Shown here: positions 15,418 to 24,626 of the stretch, piece by piece
Position numbering within the stretch: position 1 is the stretch's first letter
Layout of the letters: the number at the start of each line of letters is the position of its first letter
Assembly: GCF_000603945.1 (NCBI RefSeq)
Contig: NZ_AXCW01000020.1
Span: 1 to 36,676, forward strand
From: Actinotalea ferrariae CF5-4
GTDB taxonomy: Bacteria; Actinomycetota; Actinomycetes; Actinomycetales; Cellulomonadaceae
Direction: 5' to 3'
Length of the DNA stretch: 36,676 nt
The notes under the pieces: model-generated
What the model saw: the letters and a program-made list of their open reading frames with translations, nothing else
Database searches by the model: none
Told to the model about the DNA's origin: nothing
Position numbers and translations under genes: made by a program

Positions 15418-16326
15418 GTGGACGTGCAACACCCCCGACGCCGCCGCTGGGGCGCAGCCAGGACCTCGGTCCTGGCCGCCGCGGTGGCGATCGCCGCGAC
15501 CGGATGCTCCGCCGAGGCTCAGCGAGGCTGGCTCCCCGGCAACGACGACGGTACGCAGGTCACCAACCAGACCGAGCGCGTGACGAACCTCTGGGTCGGC
15601 TCGTGGATCGCCGCCCTGCTGGTCGGCGTCCTGGTCTGGGGCCTGATCCTCTGGTGCGTCGCGGTGTACCGGAAGCGCAAGGACGACGACGTCCTGCCGG
15701 TCCAGCTCCGGTACCACGTGCCGCTCGAGATCATGTACACGGTCATCCCTGTCCTCATGATCGGCGTCTTCTTCGCCTACACCGCGCGCGACATGTCGGC
15801 GCTGGAGGACACGAGCGCCGAGCCCGACCTCACCGTCGAGGTCTACGCGAAGCAGTGGAGCTGGGACTTCAACTACCTCGACGAGGAGGTCTGGGACACC
15901 GGGGTCCATGTCGACGACATCGGTGCCCCGGGCAACCCCGAGACGCTCCCGACGCTGTACCTGCCCGTCGGCGAGCGCGTGGAGTTCCACCTGCGCTCCC
16001 GTGACGTGATCCACTCGTTCTGGGTGCCGGCCTTCCTCTACAAGAAGGACATGTTCCCGCAGGACATCCGGGTGTTCCAGGTCGTACCGACCGCGGAGGG
16101 CGTGTACGCCGGCAAGTGCGCGGAGTTCTGCGGCGAGCACCACTCCGGGATGCTCTTCAACGTCGCGGTCGTCTCCCAGGAGGAGTACGACGCGCACATC
16201 GAGTCGCTGCGCGACGCGGGCCAGACGGGTCGTCTGGGCCCGGAGCTCGACCGCGACCAGAGCGGTGGCGACGACAACGCGATCCCGTCCGCAGAGGGCG
16301 GCGCCGTCGAAGGGACCGAGGACTGA
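15418..16326 (+). CDS. ctaC: Cytochrome c oxidase subunit II (CuA subunit)
   Basis: A 302-aa membrane lipoprotein that carries the binuclear CuA centre and takes electrons from the bcc complex. The N-terminal signal ([18 protein letters not shown]) ends in a lipobox AATGC with Cys30 as the lipidated residue. Two membrane helices follow (about residues 55-80 and 98-120). The cupredoxin domain contains KQWSWDFNY (electron entry), the first CuA His in [11 protein letters not shown], and the CuA motif [15 protein letters not shown]. The C-terminal tail is acidic. The GTG at 15418 has an AGAGAGG ribosome site; an upstream ATG at 15382 would lengthen the signal without benefit. The stop overlaps the ctaD start. 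Confidence 0.95.
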   Translation: MDVQHPRRRRWGAARTSVLAAAVAIAATGCSAEAQRGWLPGNDDGTQVTNQTERVTNLWVGSWIAALLVGVLVWGLILWCVAVYRKRKDDDVLPVQLRYHVPLEIMYTVIPVLMIGVFFAYTARDMSALEDTSAEPDLTVEVYAKQWSWDFNYLDEEVWDTGVHVDDIGAPGNPETLPTLYLPVGERVEFHLRSRDVIHSFWVPAFLYKKDMFPQDIRVFQVVPTAEGVYAGKCAEFCGEHHSGMLFNVAVVSQEEYDAHIESLRDAGQTGRLGPELDRDQSGGDDNAIPSAEGGAVEGTED

Positions 16327-18158
16327 TGGTCGCGCAGATCGAGCACGTTCCCGGGCTGGCGCCGCGTCGCCAGACCCTGGGCCGCACGGTGATCAAGTGG
16401 ATCACCTCCACCGACCACAAGACGATCGGGTACCTGTACCTGATCTCCTCGTTCTTCTTCTTCGCCATCGGCGGGCTGATGGCGCTCGTCATCCGGGCGG
16501 AGCTCTTCGTCCCCGGCATGCAGGTGCTGCAGAGCAAGGAGCAGTACAACCAGCTCTTCACGATGCACGGCACGATCATGCTGCTGCTGTTCGCGACCCC
16601 GCTGTTCGCGGGGTTCGCGAACGTCATCATGCCGCTGCAGATCGGGGCTCCCGACGTCGCCTTCCCGCGGCTCAACATGCTGGCGTACTGGCTGTACTTC
16701 TGGGGCGGCCTCATCGCTGTGGCCGGCTTCTTCACGCCGCAGGGTGCTGCCTCGTTCGGCTGGTTCGCCTACGCGCCGCTGTCGAGCACGACCTTCTCCC
16801 CGGGCCTCGGCGGGGACCTGTGGGTCTTCGGCCTGGCGCTCGGTGGATTCGGCACGATCCTCGGCGCGGTGAACTTCATCACCACGATCATCACCATGCG
16901 CGCGCCCGGCATGACGATGTTCCGGATGCCGATCTTCACCTGGAACACCCTGGTCACCGGCCTTTTGGTGATCATGGCGTTCCCGCCCCTGGCTGCCGCG
17001 CTCTTCGCGCTGGGCGCCGACCGACGGCTGGGCTCGCAGGTGTTCAACCCGGAGAACGGGGGCGCCATGCTGTGGCAGCACCTGTTCTGGTTCTTCGGGC
17101 ACCCGGAGGTCTACATCATCGCGCTGCCGTTCTTCGGCATCGTGTCGGAGATCATCCCGGTCTTCAGCCGCAAGCCCCTGTTCGGCTACAAGGGCCTCGT
17201 CTACGCGACCATCGCGATCGCCGCACTGTCGGTGACGGTGTGGGCGCACCACATGTACGCGACGGGCGCTGTGCTGCTGCCGTTCTTCGCGCTCATGACG
17301 ATGCTCATCGCGGTCCCGACCGGTGTGAAGTTCTTCAACTGGATCGGCACGATGTGGCGCGGCAAGCTCACGTTCGAGACGCCGATGCTCTGGTCGATCG
17401 GCTTCATGGTCACGTTCCTCTTCGGCGGTCTGACCGGGGTCATCCTCGCGTCGCCTGCCCTGGACCTCCACGTGACCGACACGTACTTCGTGGTCGCGCA
17501 CTTCCACTACGTGGTTTTCGGCACCGTCGTGTTTGCGATGTTCGCGGGCTTCTACTTCTGGTGGCCCAAGTTCACCGGGCGGATGCTCGACGAGCGGCTG
17601 GGCAAGATCCACTTCTGGCTGCTGTTCTTCGGGTTCCACGCGACCTTCCTCGTGCAGCACTGGCTCGGTGTGGTGGGCATGCCCCGCCGGTACCCGGACT
17701 ACATGCCGGAGGACGGGTTCACCTGGATGAACCAGCTCTCGACCGTCGGCTCGTTCGTCCTCGCCGCCTCGACGCTGCCGTTCCTGTGGAACGTGTACGT
17801 CACGTGGCGCAACGCGCCCCGTGTCGTCGTCGACGACCCCTGGGGCTACGGCAACTCCCTGGAGTGGGCCACGAGCTGCCCGCCGCCGCGCCACAACTTC
17901 ACGTCGCTGCCCCGGATCCGGTCGGAGCGTCCCGCCTTCGACCTGCACCACCCCGAGGTCGCCGCGATGGACCACGTCGAGCCGGAGGCCGACGGGCCGT
18001 TCGACTGGGAGGCAGACCGCCGCGGGCAGACCGCGCTCGGTCGGGAACGCATGGCGACGGGTGGGGGACACCCGGAGCAGTCCTCCGCGACGATCATCGA
18101 TGACGGGCCGCGACCTGAGGACCGTCCGGCCACCGACGACGAGGAGGACGCCCGATGA
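16326..18158 (+). CDS. ctaD: Cytochrome c oxidase subunit I (aa3 type)
   Basis: A 610-aa, twelve-helix catalytic subunit with haem a and the haem a3/CuB site that reduces oxygen and pumps protons. Ligand motifs are all present: [11 protein letters not shown] (haem a His), [15 protein letters not shown] (CuB His cross-linked to Tyr), WAHHMYATG (two CuB His), and [13 protein letters not shown] (haem a3 and haem a His). The proton-channel segment [17 protein letters not shown] is seen, as is [11 protein letters not shown]. About 70 polar residues extend after the last helix, as in other actinobacteria. The ATG overlaps the ctaC stop by one base, and the end overlaps ctaF by four. Confidence 0.97.
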   Translation: MVAQIEHVPGLAPRRQTLGRTVIKWITSTDHKTIGYLYLISSFFFFAIGGLMALVIRAELFVPGMQVLQSKEQYNQLFTMHGTIMLLLFATPLFAGFANVIMPLQIGAPDVAFPRLNMLAYWLYFWGGLIAVAGFFTPQGAASFGWFAYAPLSSTTFSPGLGGDLWVFGLALGGFGTILGAVNFITTIITMRAPGMTMFRMPIFTWNTLVTGLLVIMAFPPLAAALFALGADRRLGSQVFNPENGGAMLWQHLFWFFGHPEVYIIALPFFGIVSEIIPVFSRKPLFGYKGLVYATIAIAALSVTVWAHHMYATGAVLLPFFALMTMLIAVPTGVKFFNWIGTMWRGKLTFETPMLWSIGFMVTFLFGGLTGVILASPALDLHVTDTYFVVAHFHYVVFGTVVFAMFAGFYFWWPKFTGRMLDERLGKIHFWLLFFGFHATFLVQHWLGVVGMPRRYPDYMPEDGFTWMNQLSTVGSFVLAASTLPFLWNVYVTWRNAPRVVVDDPWGYGNSLEWATSCPPPRHNFTSLPRIRSERPAFDLHHPEVAAMDHVEPEADGPFDWEADRRGQTALGRERMATGGGHPEQSSATIIDDGPRPEDRPATDDEEDAR

Positions 18159-18553
18159 AGCCTGAGACGAGGCTCTTCGTCCTCCTCACGGCGTTCTTCC
18201 TCTTCATCTGGCTGGTGTACGGGTTCTGGAGCAGCTGGGAGCCGGTCGGTACGGCCGCCCTGCTCCTGACGGCGGGTCTGGCGGGCATGATCGGGTTCTA
18301 CCTCGCGCTGGTGGCGCGGCGGATCGACCCCCGCCCGGAGGACGACCCGTACGCCGAGGTCGAGCAGGGCGCGGGGGAGCAGGGCGTGTACGCGCCATGG
18401 AGCTGGTGGCCGTTCGTCGTCGGCGTTGCGGCGGCCATCTGTTTCGCCGCCCTCGCGGTGGGCTGGTGGCTCTTCTACATCGGCCTTGCGGTCTCGGTCA
18501 TCGCCCTGATCGGCTGGGTCTTCGAGTTCTCACGGGGGCAGCACGCCCACTGA
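18155..18553 (+). CDS. ctaF: Cytochrome c oxidase subunit IV (actinobacterial type)
   Basis: A 132-aa membrane protein with four hydrophobic segments: residues 7-25 ([17 protein letters not shown]), 31-53, 84-104 and 107-124. The order and sequence ([38 protein letters not shown]) match the actinobacterial CtaF family, a small subunit of the aa3 oxidase. Its ATG overlaps the ctaD stop (ATGA). It ends the operon; a perfect hairpin lies 40 bases downstream. Confidence 0.93.
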   Translation: MKPETRLFVLLTAFFLFIWLVYGFWSSWEPVGTAALLLTAGLAGMIGFYLALVARRIDPRPEDDPYAEVEQGAGEQGVYAPWSWWPFVVGVAAAICFAALAVGWWLFYIGLAVSVIALIGWVFEFSRGQHAH

Positions 18554-18592
18554 GGCGGCAGGCGGCAGCCGCTGAGCCGCCCGATCATCACC

Positions 18593-18622
18593 GATGGGGC
18601 CGAGCAGAAGCTCGGCCCCATC
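18593..18622 (+). terminator. Perfect 13-bp hairpin after ctaF
   Basis: GATGGGGCCGAGC, loop AGAA, then GCTCGGCCCCATC. It is placed to terminate ctaC-ctaD-ctaF. Confidence 0.8.
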
Positions 18623-18626
18623 GTCA

Positions 18627-18708
18627 TGCGTACCGGGCCCGTCGGCGGCCCTAGGTGCGCGGCGTCGTGCGTACCGGGCCCGTCGCGGCCCCCACGTGCG
18701 CGGCGTCG
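18627..18708. repeat. 41-bp tandem duplication in the ctaF-sodA gap
   Basis: Two head-to-tail copies, 18627-18667 and 18668-18708. Both start TGCGTACCGGGCCCGTC and end GTGCGCGGCGTCG. They differ only in a short central stretch. A third copy begins (TGCG) and then diverges. The shared part contains the palindrome CGGGCCCG. The 315-base gap 18554-18868 otherwise holds only the two terminator hairpins and no credible gene. Confidence 0.85.
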
Positions 18709-18791
18709 TGCGACAGGCCTCCAGCGCGGTCCCCGAGGCCTGGGAGCGGCCTCCTGGGCCGCGCCCGGCCGCGCCTGGGCGGGCAGACGAC

Positions 18792-18821
18792 GACGGCGCC
18801 GCCCCGGGGGGCGGCGCCGTC
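18792..18821 (-). terminator. Perfect 12-bp hairpin after sodA
   Basis: GACGGCGCCGCC, a 6-base loop, then GGCGGCGCCGTC. It lies 48 bases past the sodA stop and faces the ctaF terminator across the tandem repeat. Confidence 0.7.
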
Positions 18822-18868
18822 GGCGAACGAGCTGTGGCCTGGTCAGGCGACCGGGCGGTGACCCGCGA

Positions 18869-19498
18869 TCAGTGGCCCGGGACGATGAGGCCGGCCGTCT
18901 GGGACCGGGCGCGCTCGAACCGCTGCGCGGCATCGGCCCAGTTGACGATGTTCCACCACGCCTTGACGTAGTCCGCCTTGACGTTGACGTAGTCCAGGTA
19001 GAACGCGTGCTCCCACATGTCCAGGAGCACGATCGGCACGATGCCGAGAGGGATGTTGCCCTGCTGGTCGTAGAGCTGGAAGATGCCCAGCTTCTGCCCC
19101 ACCGAGTCCCAGGCCAGGATGGCCCATCCCGATCCCTGGATGCCGAGCGCGGTGGCCGCGAAGTGCTTCTGGAAGCCCTCGAAGGAGCCGAAGAACTCGT
19201 CGATGGCCGCGGCGAGCTCGCCGGTGGGCTTGTCGCCGCCGTCGGGGGAGAGGTTCGCCCAGAACGCGCTGTGGTTGACGTGGCCTCCGAGGTTGAACGC
19301 GAGGTTCTTCTCGAGGAGGTTGACGGCGTCGAACGACCCGGACTCCCGGGCCTCCGCCAGCTTCTCGAGGGCCGTGTTCGCGCCGGTCACGTAGGCCGCG
19401 TGGTGCTTGTCGTGGTGCAGCTCCATGATGCGGCCGGAGATGTGCGGCTCGAGTGCTGCGTAGTCGTAGGGGAGGTCGGGAAGGGTGTAGTCAGCCAT
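18869..19498 (-). CDS. sodA: Superoxide dismutase (Mn/Fe family)
   Basis: A 209-aa cytosolic enzyme that disproportionates superoxide. All four metal ligands are seen: His28 in [13 protein letters not shown], His76 in [10 protein letters not shown], Asp160 and His164 in [13 protein letters not shown]. The N-terminus ([17 protein letters not shown]) is typical, and there is no signal peptide. The GGHVNHS form and the overall pattern suggest manganese, but metal choice cannot be settled by eye. It starts ATG with an AGGAG site 7 bases upstream. It sits as a single gene between the two cytochrome oxidase/bcc operons, with hairpins on both sides. Confidence 0.97.
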   Translation of the reverse strand: MADYTLPDLPYDYAALEPHISGRIMELHHDKHHAAYVTGANTALEKLAEARESGSFDAVNLLEKNLAFNLGGHVNHSAFWANLSPDGGDKPTGELAAAIDEFFGSFEGFQKHFAATALGIQGSGWAILAWDSVGQKLGIFQLYDQQGNIPLGIVPIVLLDMWEHAFYLDYVNVKADYVKAWWNIVNWADAAQRFERARSQTAGLIVPGH

Positions 19499-19554
19499 GT
19501 GGTGCTCCTCCGGTCGGGTCGCCGCCAGGCGACGTCTCCTCGGTTCTGCGGAAA

Positions 19555-19603
19555 GGGCCGGAAGGCGAGACGCCCTCCGGCCCCGACCACCTCCAGGGTG
19601 GTC
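19555..19603 (-). terminator. Double hairpin after the ctaE-qcrCAB operon
   Basis: Two stems lie between the qcrB stop and the sodA start. 19585-19603 is GACCACC / GGTGGTC with a 5-base loop. 19555-19583 is a 13-bp stem, GGGCCGGAAGGCG against CGCCCTCCGGCCC, with one mismatch and loop AGA. Read in the minus direction they follow qcrB. Confidence 0.7.
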
Positions 19604-19633
19604 CCGTCCTGCTATTCCAGCACGAAGCGGTGA

Positions 19634-21364
19634 TCAGTGCCGCGGCGTCCGCGGACCCGCGACGACCTCTCCGGCCGGGTTGCCGCCATGCTCCGGCTTG
19701 ATGTTCGCGGCGGCCTGGAGCAGCGTCGGGTCGCCGTGCTCGGCGCCCCCCAGGGCGTCGTGCTCGCCGTGCGACTGCGCGGCCGCGAGCTCGGCGGGCG
19801 TGACCGGCTCGACGCGGTCCTCGTAGAAGAACCGCGACACGCGCGCCCGCAGGGCGTCACGCCGGTAGCCCTTGCGCCGGACCCCACGCTCGTCCTCGGC
19901 GGGGAGCAGCTCCAGCGGCCGGTGGGCGTCGTAGTTGACCCGCAGCCACCGCTCGTACTGGTCGAGCGGCTTGTGCACCTCGACGTACTCGCCGTTCGCG
20001 AACCGGACGATCCGCCCGGTCTCGTGACCGTGGAGGACCAGCTCGCGGTCCTTGCGTTGCAGGCCCAGGCAGATCCGCTTCGTGACGACGAAGGCGATGA
20101 CCGGTGCCACGAAGAACAGCACCCGGAACAGCCGGGACAGGTCGTTGAGCGACAGCGCGAAGTGGGTCGCGACGAGGTCGTTGGCGCCCGCGACCAGCAG
20201 CACGAAGAACGCCGTGAGGATGGCCACGCCGCTCGCGGTGCGCACGGGCGCGTTGCGCGGGCGGTCCAGCACGTGGTGCTCCCGCTTGTCGCCCGAGGCC
20301 CAGGCCTCGATGAACGGGTACAGCGCCAGGGCGGTGAAGAGCAGCCCGGGCACGATGACGGCCGGGATCAGCACGTTCAGGGAGAGCGTGTAGCCGGCGA
20401 TCACCCATTCCGTCCCCGTGCCGGGCATGAGGCGCAGGGCACCTTCGAGGAAGAGCATGTACCAGTCCGGCTGGGCGCCGGCGCCGACCGGTGACGGGTC
20501 GTACGGCCCGTAGTTCCAGACCGGGTTGATGGTCATGGTGCCGGCCATGAGGGCGATGACACCGAAGACGATGAAGAAGAAGCCGCCGGCCTTCGCGACG
20601 TACACGGGGAAGAGGGGGTAGCCCACGACGTTGCGGTCGGTGCGGCCCGGACCCGGGTACTGGGTGTGCTTGTGCAGGACCACCAGGAACAGGTGCAGCC
20701 CGATGAGCGCCAGGATCAGCCCGGGGATCACGAGGATGTGCAGCGTGAAGAGCCGGGGGATGATGTGCTCCCCGGGGAACTCCCCGCCGAAGATCATGTA
20801 GGACATGTAGCTGCCGACGACCGGGATCGACTTCACGACGCCGTCGGTGATGCGCAGGCCGTTGCCGGACAGGACGTCGTCCGGCAGGGAGTAGCCGCTG
20901 AAGCCCGCGGCGAGACCGAGGATCATGAGCACGAAGCCCACGAGCCAGTTGATCTCGCGCGGCTTGCGGAACGCCCCGGTGAAGAACACCCGCATCATGT
21001 GCGTCACGATCGACGCCATGAAGAGCAGGGCTGCCCAGTGGTGGATCTGCCGCATGAGCAGCCCACCGGTGACCTCGAACGACAGCGCGAGCGTCGAGGC
21101 GAAGGCCTCGGACATCTCGACGCCGTTCATGGCGGCGAAGGGGCCGTCGTAGGTGACGAGCGTCATGCTCGGCACGAAGAACATGGTGAGGAAGACGCCG
21201 CTGATGAGCAGCACCACGAAGGAGTAGAGCGCGATCTCGCCGAGGAGGAAGGACCAGTGGTCCGGGAAGATCTTCCTGGCGAAGCTCTTGACCGCCAGAC
21301 CGACACCGGTCCGCTGGTCGAGGTAGTCAGCCGTTCCCCCCGCGGCGCGGTTCACAGTGCTCAT
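19634..21364 (-). CDS. qcrB: Cytochrome b subunit of the bcc complex
   Basis: A 576-aa membrane subunit that holds the two b haems and the quinol sites. Seen are the N-terminal helix region (FPDHWSFLLGEIALYSFVVL), RQIHHWAALLFMASIVTHMMR with haem His residues, GFSGYSLPDDVLSGNGLRI, FTLHILVIPGLILALIGLHL with the second haem His pair, and PDWYMLFLEGALRL near the Qo site (in place of PEW). A long soluble C-terminal extension of over 120 residues is typical of actinobacteria. The frame continues upstream to 21829, but the ATG at 21364 overlaps the qcrA stop (ATGA) and gives the family N-terminus. Confidence 0.95.
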   Translation of the reverse strand: MSTVNRAAGGTADYLDQRTGVGLAVKSFARKIFPDHWSFLLGEIALYSFVVLLISGVFLTMFFVPSMTLVTYDGPFAAMNGVEMSEAFASTLALSFEVTGGLLMRQIHHWAALLFMASIVTHMMRVFFTGAFRKPREINWLVGFVLMILGLAAGFSGYSLPDDVLSGNGLRITDGVVKSIPVVGSYMSYMIFGGEFPGEHIIPRLFTLHILVIPGLILALIGLHLFLVVLHKHTQYPGPGRTDRNVVGYPLFPVYVAKAGGFFFIVFGVIALMAGTMTINPVWNYGPYDPSPVGAGAQPDWYMLFLEGALRLMPGTGTEWVIAGYTLSLNVLIPAVIVPGLLFTALALYPFIEAWASGDKREHHVLDRPRNAPVRTASGVAILTAFFVLLVAGANDLVATHFALSLNDLSRLFRVLFFVAPVIAFVVTKRICLGLQRKDRELVLHGHETGRIVRFANGEYVEVHKPLDQYERWLRVNYDAHRPLELLPAEDERGVRRKGYRRDALRARVSRFFYEDRVEPVTPAELAAAQSHGEHDALGGAEHGDPTLLQAAANIKPEHGGNPAGEVVAGPRTPRH

Positions 21365-22410
21365 CTCAGCCGCTCCCAGTAGCTCGGACCGATCGGTTCG
21401 TCGAAGTCGTCCTGTGCGATGAGGTAGCCCTCGTCGTCCACCGTGATCGGCAGCTGCGGCAGCGGCCGGCTCGCGGGGCCGAAGACGACCTTCGCGCCGT
21501 CCGACATGTCGAAGGTCGACTGGTGGCACGGGCACAGGAGGTGGTGCGTCTGCTGCTCGTACAGGGCGACGGGGCAGCCGACGTGGGTGCAGATCTTGGA
21601 GTAGGCCACGATGCCGTCGTACGACCAGCCGGCCCGCTCCGTCGGCTCCTTGAGGTCGCGCGGGTCCATCCGGACCATGAGGACGACGGCCTTGGCCTTC
21701 TCCTCGATCCAGTGGTCCGCCTCCCGGAGGTTCTCCGGGATGACGTGGAAGACGGAGCCGATGGTGACGTCCGCGGCGCGGATCGGCTCCCCGGAGGGGT
21801 CGCGCGCCAGCCGCTTGCCCCGCTCCCACAGCGTGTGGCGGAACTTGCTGACGTTCCAGTCGCCGCCGACCTCACCGATCAGCGGGACGGCCACGGTGAG
21901 CGGAGCGAGCGCGACGGCGGAGACGACGGCCCCCTTGAGCACACCGCGCCGACCGATGCCCGAGTCCTCGGCACCTTCCCGAAGCGTGGCGAGCGCGGCC
22001 TCGCGGGTCGCCGCGTCGCTGCGCTGCGGGTGCCGGGCCTCCTGGCGCTCGTGGTCGGACATCAGGGTCTTGGCCCAGTGCACGGCGGCCGCGCCGATCC
22101 CGAACATGGCCAGGAACAGGCTCAGACCGAGGGCGATGTTGGACAGCCGCATGCTGGCGACCGTCTCCCCGGGCGGCAGGGCGAAGTACGCGATCAGGAA
22201 GCCGACGGTGCCGATGACCGACAGCGCGAACATCGCGACGACCTGCCGCTCCGCGCGCTTGTCGGCGGCGGGGTCGATGTCGGCCTGGCGGAGCCGGTGC
22301 TCGGGGAGGCCCGGGTCCTCGAAGCGTGCCGGGAGCGCGGCGTCGGCGCGGTCGAGGTCCTGGCCGCCGGCCGTCGCCCCGTGGATCTGGGGGGTCTGCT
22401 CGTGGCTCAT
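21361..22410 (-). CDS. qcrA: Rieske iron-sulfur subunit of the bcc complex
   Basis: A 349-aa subunit carrying the [2Fe-2S] centre that takes the first electron from quinol. Cluster motifs are KICTHVGCPV and LLCPCHQSTF (Cys-His pairs plus the disulfide cysteines). Three membrane helices precede the soluble domain: about residues 57-77, 88-108 and 159-180. This three-helix form is the actinobacterial type. The arginine pair GRRGVLKGAVVSA before the third helix resembles a Tat-like insertion signal. The ATG at 22410 overlaps the qcrC stop, and the qcrA stop overlaps the qcrB start, so qcrC-qcrA-qcrB is one tightly coupled unit. Confidence 0.95.
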   Translation of the reverse strand: MSHEQTPQIHGATAGGQDLDRADAALPARFEDPGLPEHRLRQADIDPAADKRAERQVVAMFALSVIGTVGFLIAYFALPPGETVASMRLSNIALGLSLFLAMFGIGAAAVHWAKTLMSDHERQEARHPQRSDAATREAALATLREGAEDSGIGRRGVLKGAVVSAVALAPLTVAVPLIGEVGGDWNVSKFRHTLWERGKRLARDPSGEPIRAADVTIGSVFHVIPENLREADHWIEEKAKAVVLMVRMDPRDLKEPTERAGWSYDGIVAYSKICTHVGCPVALYEQQTHHLLCPCHQSTFDMSDGAKVVFGPASRPLPQLPITVDDEGYLIAQDDFDEPIGPSYWERLR

Positions 22411-23186
22411 GAGGACTTCGCTCCGATCCAGACGGCGGAGGCGATCAGCAGGCCCATGCCGACCACCCAGATCCAGATGCCCTCGCCGACGGGCCCGATG
22501 GAGCCGAGGGACGTGCCGCCGGGCGACCCGTTCTTCTGCTCCTCGAGGTAGGCGATGACGTCGCGCTTCTCCTCCGGCGTGATGTTCGCGTCGTTGAACA
22601 CCGGCATGGACTGCGGGCCGGTGAGCATCGCCGTGTAGATCTCGGTGGGCGTCGACTGGGCGAGGGCCGGGGCGTACTTGCCCTCGGACAGCGCACCGCC
22701 GGCACCGATCGCGCCGTGGCACATCGCGCAGTTGGTGCGGAAGATCGCGCCGCCGTTGGCCGGGTCGCCGAGGGCGGGGTCCACCTGCTCGGCGCTGGGC
22801 ACGGCCGGGCCGGGGCCCAGGCTGGCGACGTAGGCGGCCAGCTGGTCGATCTCCTCGCGGTCGAACTGCGGCGGCTTCGCGGCCGCCTGGGGGCCCTCGA
22901 GCTGCATCGGCATGCGTCCGGTGCTCACCTGGAAGTCGACGGACGCCGCCCCGACACCGATCAGCGTGGGGTTGCCGTCACGCCCCTCGGCGTTGACACC
23001 GTGGCACGTCGCGCAGTTCGCGACGAAGAGGGCTCGGCCCGCCTCGACGTCGTCGGTGGTCGGCGCGGCGGCGCCCTCCGCGCTCGGTGCGAGGGCCGCG
23101 TACAGCCCTCCGGTCAGGACGAGCGCCAGCGCGAGGAGCACGACCGGGGCGAACCGGTGGTGCCTGCGGGCGGCGATGGCCTTCAC
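22407..23186 (-). CDS. qcrC: Dihaem cytochrome c subunit of the bcc complex
   Basis: A 259-aa membrane-anchored protein that passes electrons from the Rieske centre directly to CuA, replacing a soluble cytochrome c. There are two CxxCH haem sites: NCATCHGVNAEGRDGNP and NCAMCHGAIGAGGALSEG. Candidate axial Met residues lie in GRMPMQLEG and PQSMPVFND. The N-terminal signal/anchor helix is MKAIAARRHHRFAPVVLLAL, and the C-terminus has a membrane helix (IWIWVVGMGLLIASAVWIGA). It starts GTG with GAGGA upstream. It lies 126 bases after ctaE, the usual actinobacterial order. Confidence 0.95.
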   Translation of the reverse strand: MKAIAARRHHRFAPVVLLALALVLTGGLYAALAPSAEGAAAPTTDDVEAGRALFVANCATCHGVNAEGRDGNPTLIGVGAASVDFQVSTGRMPMQLEGPQAAAKPPQFDREEIDQLAAYVASLGPGPAVPSAEQVDPALGDPANGGAIFRTNCAMCHGAIGAGGALSEGKYAPALAQSTPTEIYTAMLTGPQSMPVFNDANITPEEKRDVIAYLEEQKNGSPGGTSLGSIGPVGEGIWIWVVGMGLLIASAVWIGAKSS

Positions 23187-23312
23187 GAAGCGGTCCTCAT
23201 CTCGTTGCTGCCGTCCTGCGTGCCCGGACGGTCGGTCCTGCGTGGCGGGCGGTGCGCGCCACGACGGTCTGCTGCGGCGGTGTCGCCCCGGTGCGGCCGG
23301 CTCATCGGCCGG

Positions 23313-23951
23313 TCAGCGGATGATGTAGATCGCGAAGAAGAGCGCGATCCACACGACGTCGACGAAGTGCCAGTAGTACGACGTGACGATCGCGGTCGTC
23401 GCCTCGTGGTGCCCGAAGCGCCGGGCGGCGAACGCCCGCCCGAGCACGAACAGGAACGCGATCAGGCCTCCGACCACATGGAGCCCGTGGAACCCGGTCG
23501 TGAGGTAGAAGACCGAGCCGTACGGGCTGGACGAGATGGTCAGGCCGTGCTCGACGAGCTCCGCGTACTCGAAGACCTGGCCGCCGATGAAGACCGAGCC
23601 CATGATGAAGGTCAGGGTCATCCACTCGGTCATGCCCCAGCGGTTGATCTCGAGCAGCCTGCCCGTCCGGTGGGGCTGGAAGCGCTCGGCCGCCCACACG
23701 CCCATCTGGCAGGTGATCGAGCTGAGCACCAGGACGAGGGTGTTCACCGACGCGAAGGTCAGGTTGAGCGCCGGCGTCTCGGCCGCCCACACCTCGGGGA
23801 CCGTGGAGCGCAGCGTGAAGTACATGGCGAAGAGCCCGGCGAAGAACATCAGCTCGCTCGCCAGCCACACGATCGTGCCGACCGACACGGGGTTGGGCCG
23901 GTTGACGCTCAGGTGCGGTGGGGCGGAGATCGCAGCCGTCGAAGTTGACAC
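23313..23951 (-). CDS. ctaE: Cytochrome c oxidase subunit III
   Basis: A 212-aa membrane subunit of the aa3 oxidase with five to six helices. The family blocks [46 protein letters not shown] and [20 protein letters not shown] are present. The open frame runs to 24839, but the GTG at 23951 lies 6 bases after the minus-strand CATAAT box and gives the usual N-terminus. It is the first gene of ctaE-qcrCAB, so oxidase and bcc subunits are expressed together, in keeping with their supercomplex. Confidence 0.95.
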   Translation of the reverse strand: MSTSTAAISAPPHLSVNRPNPVSVGTIVWLASELMFFAGLFAMYFTLRSTVPEVWAAETPALNLTFASVNTLVLVLSSITCQMGVWAAERFQPHRTGRLLEINRWGMTEWMTLTFIMGSVFIGGQVFEYAELVEHGLTISSSPYGSVFYLTTGFHGLHVVGGLIAFLFVLGRAFAARRFGHHEATTAIVTSYYWHFVDVVWIALFFAIYIIR

Positions 23952-23957
23952 CCCGTC

Positions 23958-23963
23958 ATTATG
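23958..23963 (-). promoter_or_regulatory. Leaderless-type -10 (CATAAT) for ctaE-qcrCAB
   Basis: On the minus strand, CATAAT is followed by a 6-base spacer and the GTG at 23951. It is one of the few A+T-rich hexamers in the region. No clear -35 is seen. Confidence 0.6.
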
Positions 23964-24182
23964 GCGGACGAGCGTCCCGAGTGGGACCAAGGGCCCGACC
24001 GCGCGTCCTGGAGGTCTCAGTCCCGGCTCAGCGCGTCGTGGCTGATGGGCGCCCGCTCGGCCCGCCCGCCGGCTCGACGTGTCCCGGCGTCGCGAACGGT
24101 GAGGTCCCCGGCCGCGCGACCGTGCCAAGATGATGCGCTGGTGGAGCAGCCACCGCACCGGTCGACGACGAGTGAGGCGAGG

Positions 24183-24626
24183 ATGGCCACGACGGACGCG
24201 CACGACGAGTGGGACGAGACCGCGGACGCCCCGCCGGCATCCCTGCGCGTGCTGCTCTACAGCTCCGACCCGACCACCCGGGAGGCCGTCCGCATGGCTG
24301 TGGGCCGTCGCGTCGCACGGGACCTGCCGCCGATCGAGTGGGTGGAGGTGGCGACGGCCGAGGTCGTCATCTCCACCGTGGACGCCGGGGGCCTGGACCT
24401 GCTCGTGCTGGACGGCGAGGCGGCCAAGAACGGCGGCATGGGTCTGTGCCGCCAGCTCAAGGACGAGATCTTCCGCTGCCCGCCCGTGCTGCTCCTCGTG
24501 GGCCGCCCGCAGGACGCGTGGCTCGCGTCCTGGTCGCAGGCGGACGCCGTCGTCGCCCGGCCGCTGGACCCCATCGCGGTCCAGGACGCCGTGGCGGGGG
24601 TCCTGCGCGCGTCGCACGCGGTGTGA
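24183..24626 (+). CDS. Stand-alone receiver-like (CheY-fold) protein, degenerate
   Basis: A 147-aa protein with a polar 20-residue N-terminus and one response-regulator-like domain: [10 protein letters not shown] (acidic Asp29), [10 protein letters not shown] (Asp77 at the phospho-acceptor position), [10 protein letters not shown] and [11 protein letters not shown]. The usual Thr/Ser after the fourth strand is Gly107, and the invariant Lys of the fifth strand is Arg126. There is no output domain. Phosphorylation is therefore uncertain. The ATG at 24183 has a GAGG site. The stop overlaps the trpD start (TGATG), and the gene is divergent from ctaE. No kinase gene is nearby. Confidence 0.82.
   Translation: MATTDAHDEWDETADAPPASLRVLLYSSDPTTREAVRMAVGRRVARDLPPIEWVEVATAEVVISTVDAGGLDLLVLDGEAAKNGGMGLCRQLKDEIFRCPPVLLLVGRPQDAWLASWSQADAVVARPLDPIAVQDAVAGVLRASHAV

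Noticed and set aside
16038-18071. 677-codon minus-strand open frame
   Set aside because: Antisense shadow of ctaD and ctaC, whose haem and copper ligand motifs are complete.
23241-23263. Hairpin CGTGGCG / CGCCACG between ctaE and qcrC as an attenuator
   Set aside because: A 7-bp stem with a 9-base loop is common by chance at this G+C, with no further support.
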